Below, piece after piece: positions 1-5,466 of a DNA stretch of 6,981 nucleotides. The stretch lies in NCBI GenBank assembly GCA_046153015.1, contig JBJXGF010000042.1:1-6981 (forward strand), read 5' to 3'. The translations under genes and the position numbers were made by a program. The notes under the pieces are model-generated. The model had not been told where the DNA came from, did not search any database, and saw only the letters and a program-made list of their open reading frames with translations. This DNA is from JBJXGF01 sp046153015. GTDB taxonomy: Bacteria > Actinomycetota > Acidimicrobiia > Acidimicrobiales > CAIXPF01. How positions within the stretch are numbered: position 1 is the stretch's first letter; the number at the start of each line of letters is the position of its first letter.

Positions 1-1
1 G

Positions 2-454
2 ACCAACCCGCCGGCGCGCCGCCAGAGCGCGGCCACCACCGCTCCCCCAGCCCCGGCCCCGGCGCCGGCCCCGGCGTCCAGCGCCGCCGCCAGCAGCAAC
101 CCCTCGGGCGCCGAGGGCCGCTTCTTCGCACTGCTCAACGCCGAGCGGGAGAGGCAGGGCCTCGCCCCCTTCGGGGTCGACGCCGCGCTCACCGAGGCGG
201 CCCGGGCCCAGGCCCAGAAGATGGCGTCAGAGAACCGGCTGCACCACCAGGGTCTGCGCCCCCTGCTCGGGCGCTTCCGCATCGTCGGTGAGAACGTGGG
301 GGCCGGGCCCACGATCGACACGATCAACCAGGCCCTCCTGCGGAGCCCGCCCCACCACGAGAACATCGCCAACCCGGCGTTCACCGCCGTGGGCGTCGGG
401 GTGGCCGTCGACGCCACCGGCCAGATCTGGACCTCGCACGTCTTTGGCGGATGA
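2..454 (+). CDS. CAP/SCP-domain (YkwD-like) secreted protein, 5' end missing
   Basis: Open from the first bases of the window to a TGA at 452-454, giving 150 visible residues; the true start and any signal peptide lie upstream. Visible residues 1-38 are a Pro/Ala/Ser-rich low-complexity stretch, including an alternating Ala-Pro run, typical of a linker between an export or anchor region and an outer domain. Residues 40-150 form a CAP domain: the LLNAERERQG helix, His81/His82 in LHHQ, the GENVGAG signature with Glu97, a SPPHHENIANPAF segment with His118, and a closing VGVGVAV...IWTSHVFGG strand pair. These match the cavity residues of bacterial CAP proteins. CAP proteins are usually extracytoplasmic; bacterial ones are mostly of unknown biochemical role. 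The second CAP gene 156 bp downstream is clearly a paralogue, roughly half identical by eye over the domain. Family call is firm; substrate and function are unknown. Confidence 0.85.
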   Translation, partial: TNPPARRQSAATTAPPAPAPAPAPASSAAASSNPSGAEGRFFALLNAERERQGLAPFGVDAALTEAARAQAQKMASENRLHHQGLRPLLGRFRIVGENVGAGPTIDTINQALLRSPPHHENIANPAFTAVGVGVAVDATGQIWTSHVFGG

Positions 455-610
455 GCCCGCCCCATCAGGCCGAACGTCCGCGTGGGCATACATAAAGTGG
501 TGTAATCGCCACGCTGGGACAGAAAATCATGACGATGAGGTTGCGAGAGGCGGCCGCGGCCGCCATCGTAAAGTCGTCGTAATGATTCATCCACGGTGCG
601 AGGCGGGGCA
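455..610 (+). promoter_or_regulatory. Spacer upstream of the second CAP gene, probable promoter region
   Basis: This 156-bp non-coding spacer is noticeably richer in A+T than the rest of the window. It contains two related elements, TAAAGTGGTGTAAT at 493-506 and TAAAGTCGTCGTAAT at 569-583; each starts with TAAAGT, which fits a loose TANNNT -10 hexamer. No convincing -35 partner was found at 16-18 bp for either. TTGCGA at 541-546 is -35-like but sits 22 bp before the second element. A 16-bp perfect palindrome lies at 549-564. The spacer ends with the Shine-Dalgarno of the next gene. A promoter here is inferred from composition and position only. Confidence 0.4.
549..564. repeat. 16-bp perfect palindrome (GGCGGCCGCGGCCGCC)
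   Basis: The sequence equals its own reverse complement over 16 bases and lies between the two TAAAGT-type elements, about 47 bp before the CAP lipoprotein start. Without a spacer loop it is a weak hairpin, so a dimeric protein site or a chance GC-rich palindrome are both possible. Confidence 0.5.
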
Positions 611-1147
611 ATGCGGATCTCCCGGCGGCTCAAGACGACGACGATGACGATGGCCGCAGCGGCGCTGCTGCTCTCGGCGGCCGGCTGCGAGCTCCCGGTC
701 GGCTCGACCGGCCTGCTCAGCGACCCGCGAGGCCAGCTCACCGCGCACCTCGCGGGCGCCACGGCCGCGGCCGGGCCCGAGTTCGCCCCGGCCGACTCGG
801 CCGAAGCCCAGACGCTGAACCTGCTCAACGCCGAACGCTCCCGGCAGGGCCTGGCCGGGCTCACGCTCGACGCCGGGCTCAGCGCCGCGGCCCGCCGCCA
901 GGCCGAGGCGATGGCCAACGCGCAGGGCCTCTCCCATCAGGACCTCGCCCCGCTCCTCGGCCTGGGCTACAGCCGGGCGGGAGAGAACGTGGGCGCCGGC
1001 GGCGACCTCACCGCGATCCACCACGCGTTCCTGGCCAGCGCGTCGCACGCGGCGAACATCGCCAACGACGCCTTCCGGATGGTCGGGATCGCCGCGGTGA
1101 CCGACGGCGGCGGGCGCCTCTGGATCTGCGAGGTCTTCGCCGGCTGA
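611..1147 (+). CDS. CAP/SCP-domain lipoprotein (YkwD-like)
   Basis: 178 residues. I start at ATG 611 because GAGG at 600-603 sits 7 bases upstream; the in-frame GTG at 596 has no ribosome site and would add only five residues. The N-terminus has Arg/Lys at 2-8, a hydrophobic Ala/Leu segment at about 12-24, and a lipobox-like SAAGC with Cys26. Ala at -3 is less usual than Leu but is tolerated in actinobacterial lipoproteins. Residues 27-65 are a linker. The CAP domain spans about 67-178: LLNAERSRQG, His109 in LSHQ, Glu125 in GENVGAG, His146 in ASHAANIAN, Glu174 in the final CEVF. It is probably anchored on the outer face of the membrane. It is a tandem paralogue of the preceding CAP gene, which has His where this one has Glu174. 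Biochemical role unknown; wall-associated, lipid-binding or protease-related roles are all reported for the superfamily. Confidence 0.85.
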   Translation: MRISRRLKTTTMTMAAAALLLSAAGCELPVGSTGLLSDPRGQLTAHLAGATAAAGPEFAPADSAEAQTLNLLNAERSRQGLAGLTLDAGLSAAARRQAEAMANAQGLSHQDLAPLLGLGYSRAGENVGAGGDLTAIHHAFLASASHAANIANDAFRMVGIAAVTDGGGRLWICEVFAG

Positions 1148-1176
1148 CTCCGGGGCGGGTGTGGTGAACTCGGGGC

Positions 1177-1623
1177 GTGACCACCCTCGATGACCTCGCC
1201 GCCCTGTTCCGGCCCGAGACCGGCCTCGCCACGCTGTCGGTGGCCCGGCCCGACGCCTCGGTGCACTCGTCGCTCGTGAACGCCGGGCTGCTGGCCCATC
1301 CCCTGAGCGGCGAACCGGTGGCCGGCGTGGTGGTCCGCTCCGATGCGGCGAAGATGGCCCTCCTGCGCCGAGCCGGGCGGGCCACGCTGTGCTGGCGCAG
1401 CGGCTGGCGCTGGATCACCCTCGAGGGCGGCGTAGCGCTGGTCGGGCCGAACGATCCGTTGGCCGGCTTCGACCCCGCCGGCCTGCCGGCCCTGCTGCGG
1501 GCGGTGTACCAGGGCTGCGGCGGCGTCCACGACGACTGGTCCGAGTTCGACCGGGTGATGGCCGCCGAACGGCGGGCGGCGGTGCTGGTGGCGCCGGGGC
1601 GCCTCTACACGAACCGGGCCTGA
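1177..1623 (+). CDS. PPOX-fold, probable F420- or FMN-dependent enzyme
   Basis: 148 residues from GTG 1177; an in-frame TGA at 1165-1167 rules out any earlier start. No good Shine-Dalgarno is visible (GGTG at 1163-1166 is distant), so leaderless or weak initiation is possible. The pattern fits the pyridoxamine-phosphate-oxidase-like split-barrel family: an N-terminal ATLSVARPDASVHSSLVNAG strand pair (18-37), a KMALLRRAGRATLCW segment (59-73) where cofactor phosphate contacts usually lie, WRWITLEGGVALVGPNDP (78-94), and a C-terminal helix region with HDDWSEFDRVMAAERRAAVLV (118-138). That C-terminal pattern is common in small actinobacterial members annotated as F420-dependent. Proteins of this group reduce or bind F420, FMN or biliverdin-like ligands; the cofactor cannot be decided here. 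It lies 29 bp after the CAP lipoprotein and may be cotranscribed, though no functional link is evident. Confidence 0.75.
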   Translation: MTTLDDLAALFRPETGLATLSVARPDASVHSSLVNAGLLAHPLSGEPVAGVVVRSDAAKMALLRRAGRATLCWRSGWRWITLEGGVALVGPNDPLAGFDPAGLPALLRAVYQGCGGVHDDWSEFDRVMAAERRAAVLVAPGRLYTNRA

Positions 1624-1626
1624 CCA

Positions 1627-1638
1627 GCCGGCGCCGGC
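1627..1638. terminator. Palindrome in convergent gap, weak terminator candidate
   Basis: GCCGGCGCCGGC is a perfect 12-bp palindrome in the 25-bp gap between two converging genes. As a hairpin it gives only a 4-bp stem with a 4-base loop, and no T-run follows on either strand. The position suits a bidirectional terminator; the structure alone is weak. Confidence 0.25.
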
Positions 1639-1648
1639 GCGGGCGAGC

Positions 1649-2695
1649 TCAGCGGGGCCCGTTCCAGGACACGAGCGAGATCACCCCGAGACGCCCGCCG
1701 ATGTCGTCGAGGCCCACCATCACGCTGGTCCACTGCGGGCCGGCGGTTTTGACGAAGGCGTAGTAGTTGAGGTCGCCGAAGCCGGCGGGCAGCGTGTACC
1801 CGCTCCCGGCCGGAGCGGGCTGGCCGCACGTGGTCTCCGAGGGCCCGTCGAGCGCGGCCGCCACCCGCGGGACCACGGCGCCGGCGAAGCTGCCGGCCAC
1901 GCCCGCCGCCCACGTCTCGGCCTTGCCGCCGGTGAGGAACGGCGCGTCGACCCGGCGCTCACCGCCCTCGTTGACCGCGACCCAGACGCCGCGCCCCGGA
2001 TCGACCAGGCGGGCGAAGGCCGCCTCGTCCCGACCGGCCAGCGCGGCCCGCAGCTGGGTGATCGTGGCCGACACGGTCCCGTCGGCGCAGAACGACGACC
2101 GGGAACGGTCGGCGACGAGGAAGTGGCGGTTCACCCACCCGGAGACCGCGCCGACCCGGATCGGCGCCCAGTAGGCGCCGGCGGCGGCCACCGGGGCGCC
2201 GGTCATGCGGATGCCGCCCCGCCCGGGGGCGATCTCGCCGACCTTCGCGCTGGAGGCCCCCGGGCTGCGGCGCACGTTCAGCACGTCGCCCGCGGCCACG
2301 AAGGCCACCTTGTAGGTGGGGCCGGACTCGGCGGCTGAGGCCGCCGCCGCTGTGGTCGGCGAGGTGCGCGACGAGCCGCCCGAGGCGCCCGCACCGCCCG
2401 ACCCAGGGCTGGGCGCGGTCGGCTCGGCCGACGGGGCCGGCGCGTCGCTGCCAGCCGAGGCGTCTCCCCCGGCGGGCGCGGTCTCGGTGGGGGTGGGCAG
2501 GACGGAGGCCGCGGTCGTGGAGGGGGTGGTGGACGTGGTGGTGGGGACCGGCCGGGGCGCCACGCGCACCGACGGCGCCGTGGTGGTGCGCTCGCGCTGC
2601 GCGGCCTCGTACTCGTCGCCGAGCGTGTCGCCCGAGCAGCCGACGAGCGCCAGCAGCCCGGCGAGCACAAGCCCGCCCTTCACGCGCCGGTGCAT
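1649..2695 (-). CDS. SH3b-domain lipoprotein with Thr/Pro/Ala/Ser linker and an uncharacterised C-terminal domain
   Basis: 348 residues. The frame stays open upstream to about 3229, but the start at 2695 is chosen for its GAGGAG Shine-Dalgarno (2703-2708, 7 bases away) and because it begins a textbook lipoprotein signal: MHRRVKGG, a hydrophobic stretch, then LVGC with Cys20. Residues about 37-126 are a low-complexity Thr/Pro/Ala/Ser/Gly linker. Residues about 128-193 look like a bacterial SH3 domain: VLNVRRSPGASSAKVGEI followed by YWAPIRVGAVSGWVNRHFL. SH3b domains commonly bind peptidoglycan or other wall polymers. Residues about 200-348 are a further domain with two cysteines (203 and 290) that could pair outside the cell; FARLVDPGRGV, PRVAAAL and a final LVSWNGP recall an unnamed domain found in secreted proteins, from memory only. 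It is divergent from the glycosyltransferase operon, sharing its control region. An envelope role is likely; the exact task is unknown. Confidence 0.85.
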   Translation of the reverse strand: MHRRVKGGLVLAGLLALVGCSGDTLGDEYEAAQRERTTTAPSVRVAPRPVPTTTSTTPSTTAASVLPTPTETAPAGGDASAGSDAPAPSAEPTAPSPGSGGAGASGGSSRTSPTTAAAASAAESGPTYKVAFVAAGDVLNVRRSPGASSAKVGEIAPGRGGIRMTGAPVAAAGAYWAPIRVGAVSGWVNRHFLVADRSRSSFCADGTVSATITQLRAALAGRDEAAFARLVDPGRGVWVAVNEGGERRVDAPFLTGGKAETWAAGVAGSFAGAVVPRVAAALDGPSETTCGQPAPAGSGYTLPAGFGDLNYYAFVKTAGPQWTSVMVGLDDIGGRLGVISLVSWNGPR

Positions 2696-2702
2696 GGGAG
2701 CG

Positions 2703-2708
2703 CTCCTC
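2703..2708 (-). promoter_or_regulatory. Ribosome binding site of the SH3b lipoprotein
   Basis: GAGGAG on the minus strand, 7 bases before the ATG at 2695. It decides the start in a frame that otherwise stays open for more than 500 bases further upstream, into the opposite-strand glycosyltransferase gene. Confidence 0.75.
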
Positions 2709-2727
2709 GTGCCGAACCGACCAAGCC

Positions 2728-2763
2728 GATCACACCTCTGATCACGCCTCTGATCACACTTCT
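2728..2763. repeat. Three tandem 12-bp repeats (GATCACACCTCT type)
   Basis: Units at 2728-2739, 2740-2751 and 2752-2763 read GATCACACCTCT, GATCACGCCTCT and GATCACACTTCT, with one change each in units two and three. Two TGATCA palindromes form at the unit junctions (2739-2744, 2751-2756). The array lies 33-68 bp before the lipoprotein start and about 160 bp before the first glycosyltransferase. Its lower GC and roughly one-helical-turn period suggest a cooperative operator or a promoter-proximal element; the regulator is unknown. Confidence 0.75.
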
Positions 2764-2787
2764 CGAACCGGCCGAATCGAACCGGCC
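2763..2787. repeat. Two 11-bp direct repeats TCGAACCGGCC
   Basis: Exact copies at 2763-2773 and 2777-2787, with a 14-bp period, follow directly after the 12-bp array. A related CCGAACCGACC occurs at 2712-2722, on the other side of that array. They may be binding sites in the shared divergent control region. Confidence 0.6.
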
Positions 2788-2924
2788 AGCCCGGCGGGGA
2801 TCGTAACGCTCCCGCTGCTCCAGGCGGTGCACCCCCCGCTCGGCGTGCTCCCGGCTCACATCCCCGTCCGTTCGGCCGACCAGAGGACAGGGCCCGACCG
2901 GACGAGCGGAAAGGACGCCGCCCG

Positions 2925-4199
2925 ATGCGCATCCTGTTCCTCCACACCAACTTCCCGGGGCAGTACCGGGACCTCGCGCCGGCGCTCGCCGCCGACCCGG
3001 CCAACGAGGTCGTCTTCGGCACCGGCCAGCCGAAGCACGAGCTGCCCGGCGTGCGCAAGGCCCCCTTCTCGCCGCACCGCGCCGCCGACGCCGAGGTGCA
3101 CCCGTACCTCGCCCCGCTCGACCGGGCGGTGCTGAACGGCCAGGCCGCCTTCCGGCTCTGCCGGCGCCTGGCCGACGAGGGCTTCGTGCCCGACGTGGTG
3201 TGCGCCCACACCGGCTTCGGCGCCGGCATGTACGTGCGCGACGCGTTCCCGGCGGCGAAGCTCGTCTGCTACTTCGACTGGTACTACCGCACCCGGGGCG
3301 CCGACATCTCGTTCCTCGGCGGGCCCGACGAGTTCGACGAGCAGGACCGCCGGGCGCGCATCCACACCCGCAACGCGCCCGCGCTGATGGACCTGGCGGA
3401 GGCCGACTGGGGCATGGTCACCACCTGGTGGCAGCTCCGCCAGCACCCCGAGGTGTTCTGGCCCAAGATCTCGCTGATCCACGACGGCATCGACACCGAC
3501 TTCTTCGCCCCCGCCCCCGGGACCCGCATGCGCCTGGCGAACCTGGACCTCTCGCACGAGGACGAGGTGATCACCTACGCCACCCGGGGCATGGAGCAGT
3601 ACCGCGGCTTCCCGGAGTTCATGCGGGCCCTGGAGCTGCTGCAGAAGCGCCGGCCCCGGCTCCACGCCGTGATCGCCGGCGAGGACATCGTGGCCTACGG
3701 CCGCCAGGCGCCGGGAGGCTCCTGGAAGCGCCACCTCCTCGAGCGGCTCGACCTCGACCTCTCCCGGGTGCACTTCGTCGGCGCGGTGACGCCGGAGGAC
3801 ATGCGCACGCTGCTGCGGGCCTCCCGAGCCCACGTGTACCTGACCGTGCCGTTCATCCCCTCGTGGAGCCTGTTCGAGGCGATGTCGACCGGGGCGCTGG
3901 TGGTGGGCTCGCGCACCGCGCCCGTGGAGGAGCTGATCGACGACGGCGTCCACGGCCTGCTGGTCGACTTCTTCGACCACGAGGCGCTGGCCGAGCGGAT
4001 CGTCGAGGCCATCGAGGCGCCCGACGGCGGCGCCGGGCTGCGGGCCGCAGCCCGGGCCCGCATCGTGGACCACTTCGACCTGCGCCGGATCTGCCTGCCC
4101 CTGCAGCTCGAGCTGATCCACGCCGTGGTCGAGGGTCGAACCCCGCCCCGCCAGGCCAGCGCGGCGTGGGCGGCTGCGCTCGAGCTGGCGTCCGCGTAG
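2925..4199 (+). CDS. GT-B glycosyltransferase, family 4-like (first of tandem pair)
   Basis: 424 residues, ATG at 2925 preceded by AAAGGA. It likely transfers a sugar from a nucleotide-sugar donor to an unknown acceptor in the cytosol or at the inner membrane face; no signal or membrane segment is seen. The N-terminal Rossmann half opens with MRILFLHTNFPGQYRDLAPAL (a phrase typical of the Glyco_trans_4_3-type N-domain), with FVPDVVCAHTGFG at 87-99 and CYFDWYYR at 115-122. The C-terminal half has ITYATRGMEQYRGFPE (216-231), VIAGED (249-254), VHFVGAV (282-288) and the donor-site segment PSWSLFEAM with Glu318. The first Glu of the usual EX7E motif is Phe310 here, which its neighbour shares, so it is a subfamily trait rather than damage. 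It is the first gene of a three-gene operon, 8 bp before its paralogue. Family is sure; donor and acceptor are not. Confidence 0.88.
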   Translation: MRILFLHTNFPGQYRDLAPALAADPANEVVFGTGQPKHELPGVRKAPFSPHRAADAEVHPYLAPLDRAVLNGQAAFRLCRRLADEGFVPDVVCAHTGFGAGMYVRDAFPAAKLVCYFDWYYRTRGADISFLGGPDEFDEQDRRARIHTRNAPALMDLAEADWGMVTTWWQLRQHPEVFWPKISLIHDGIDTDFFAPAPGTRMRLANLDLSHEDEVITYATRGMEQYRGFPEFMRALELLQKRRPRLHAVIAGEDIVAYGRQAPGGSWKRHLLERLDLDLSRVHFVGAVTPEDMRTLLRASRAHVYLTVPFIPSWSLFEAMSTGALVVGSRTAPVEELIDDGVHGLLVDFFDHEALAERIVEAIEAPDGGAGLRAAARARIVDHFDLRRICLPLQLELIHAVVEGRTPPRQASAAWAAALELASA

Positions 4200-4207
4200 G
4201 GGGCGAG

Positions 4208-5455
4208 GTGCGGATCCTTCTGCTCCACAACGGCTTCCCGGGCCAGTTCGGCCCGCTCGCCGAGGCGCTGGCCGCCGACCCGGAGAACACGGTGGTCTTC
4301 GGCAGCCGGCGGCCCGGGCGGCTGCGGGGCGTGGTGCGGGCCTTCTACGAGCCGCATCGGGAGCCCCGGCGCGAGACCCACGCCTACCTGCGCAGCACCG
4401 AGGCGGCCGTGCTCACCGGCCAGGCCGTGCACCGCATGCTGCTCCAGCTCGCCGGCAACGGCTTCGTCCCCGACGTGATCTACGCCCACGCCGGCTGGGG
4501 CCCGGCGCTGTACGTGAAGGAGCTGCTGCCCGAGGTCCGCCTCATCACCTACCTCGAGTGGTACCACCGGCCCGACGGCGAGATGGCCGCCTACCTGCCG
4601 CCCCTCGACGACGACAACCGGCTGCGGGTCCGCTCGCTGAACATGCCGGCGCTGCTCGAGCTGGCCACGAGCGACTGGAGCGTGGCGCCGACCGAGCTCC
4701 AGCGCCGCCAGGCGCCGGCCATCTTCCAGCCGCGCATCTCGGTCGTGCACGAAGGCGTGGACCTCGACCGGTTCACGCCTCCGCCCGAGCCCGCCGGGCC
4801 GCTGCGGGCGCCGCTGGCGTTGGGCGGCCTCGTGCTGCCCCCCGGCGCCGAGCTCGTGACCTACGGCACGCGGGGCATGGAGCCCCATCGCGGCTTCCCG
4901 CAGCTGATGCGGGCCGCCGCGCTGGTGCTCGAGCGCCGCCCGCAGGCCCACGTGGTGATCGCCGGCGAGGACCGGGTGGTGTACGGCTCGCCGCTGCCCG
5001 AGGGAGAGTCGTGGCGGTCGCGCCTCCTGGCCGAGCTCGAGGGCCGCCTCGACCGCTCCCGCCTGCACGTCGTGGGGGCGCTGGCCCCGCCGCAGTGGCT
5101 GGCGCTGCTGCGGGCCAGCCTGGTCCACGTGCACCTCACGATCCCGTTCGCGTTGTCGTGGTCGCTGCTCGAGGCGATGGCGTGCGAGGCGCTGGTGGTC
5201 GGCTCGGCCACCTCGCCGGTGCAGGAGGTGATCGAGCACGGCCGGGACGGCCTGCTCGTGGACTTCTTCGACCACGAGGCGCTGGCCGAGTGCATCCTCG
5301 GGGCGCTGGCCGACCCGGGCGCCCTGACGCCGCTGCGGCGCTCGGCCCGCCAGGTGATCCTCGACCGCTTCGACCGGCGCGACCTCCTGCGCCGCCACAC
5401 CGGGATCATCGCCGACGTGGCGGCCGGGCGGGCGCCGACCCTCACGCTCGTGTAA
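4208..5455 (+). CDS. GT-B glycosyltransferase, family 4-like (second of tandem pair)
   Basis: 415 residues from GTG 4208, which follows the previous stop by 8 bp; AGGGGG at 4198-4203 overlaps that stop, so translation is probably coupled. The start gives MRILLLHNGFPGQF, matching residue for residue the start of the upstream paralogue. Same architecture: FVPDVIYAHAGWG (87-99), TYLEWYH (114-120), VTYGTRGMEPHRGFPQ (217-232), VIAGED (250-255), LHVVGAL (286-292), LSWSLLEAM with Glu322, and LLVDFFDHEALAE (349-361). It is about half identical to the first copy by eye. Where the first has AMSTGAL, this one has AMACEAL, a Glu in place of the usual small Gly after the donor-site helix. The two probably add different sugars in sequence, or use different acceptors, in one pathway. 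Not a fusion or remnant: all core motifs are present. Confidence 0.87.
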   Translation: MRILLLHNGFPGQFGPLAEALAADPENTVVFGSRRPGRLRGVVRAFYEPHREPRRETHAYLRSTEAAVLTGQAVHRMLLQLAGNGFVPDVIYAHAGWGPALYVKELLPEVRLITYLEWYHRPDGEMAAYLPPLDDDNRLRVRSLNMPALLELATSDWSVAPTELQRRQAPAIFQPRISVVHEGVDLDRFTPPPEPAGPLRAPLALGGLVLPPGAELVTYGTRGMEPHRGFPQLMRAAALVLERRPQAHVVIAGEDRVVYGSPLPEGESWRSRLLAELEGRLDRSRLHVVGALAPPQWLALLRASLVHVHLTIPFALSWSLLEAMACEALVVGSATSPVQEVIEHGRDGLLVDFFDHEALAECILGALADPGALTPLRRSARQVILDRFDRRDLLRRHTGIIADVAAGRAPTLTLV

Positions 5456-5466
5456 GCCTTCCGCCC

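Larger units (their letters stand above)
2696..2924. promoter_or_regulatory. Shared divergent control region
   Basis: This 229-bp region separates the lipoprotein (-) from the glycosyltransferase operon (+) and must hold promoters for both unless they are transcribed from elsewhere. It contains the 12-bp and 11-bp repeat arrays on the lipoprotein side. On the operon side (2788-2924) there is plain GC-rich sequence ending in AAAGGA at 2910-2915, 9 bases before the operon's ATG. No clear -35/-10 pair was found in either direction. Confidence 0.6.

Noticed and set aside
227..493. Minus-strand open frame opposite the first CAP gene
   Set aside because: It is opposite a clear CAP domain and has no supporting motif or ribosome site.
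596..610. GTG 596 as start of the CAP lipoprotein
   Set aside because: No ribosome site lies before it, whereas ATG 611 has GAGG at the right distance and gives a cleaner signal peptide.
2728..2763. CRISPR-like array
   Set aside because: The units are 12 bp and directly adjacent, with no spacers, and no cas gene is visible.
2728..2763. CRP-type binding site (TGTGA and TCACA halves)
   Set aside because: The minus strand shows TGTGATC and GCGTGATC half-like strings, but no pair has the inverted 6-bp spacing. The element is a direct, not an inverted, repeat.
2779..2806. ECF-type promoter (GAAC ... CGTAA)
   Set aside because: The 19-bp spacing is longer than usual for such promoters, and the -35 part is only a piece of the 11-bp repeat.
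2696..3229. N-terminal extension of the SH3b lipoprotein
   Set aside because: The extension would bury a clear lipoprotein signal and overlap the divergent glycosyltransferase. The internal ATG has a strong GAGGAG site.
2856..4121. Long open frame antisense to the first glycosyltransferase
   Set aside because: It mirrors a well-supported gene, is rich in His/Val/Gly/Arg with no domain motif, and is the usual result of very high GC. The sense protein has all family motifs.
3200..4207. Upstream extension of the second glycosyltransferase, suggesting a 751-residue fusion
   Set aside because: The extra part lies in another frame of the first glycosyltransferase and reads as Arg/Pro/Ala-rich noise. 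GTG 4208 gives an N-terminus aligned exactly with the paralogue.
4558..5466. Upstream extension of the dehydrogenase
   Set aside because: It is an out-of-frame reading of the second glycosyltransferase. ATG 5467 starts the expected first strand of the dehydrogenase fold.
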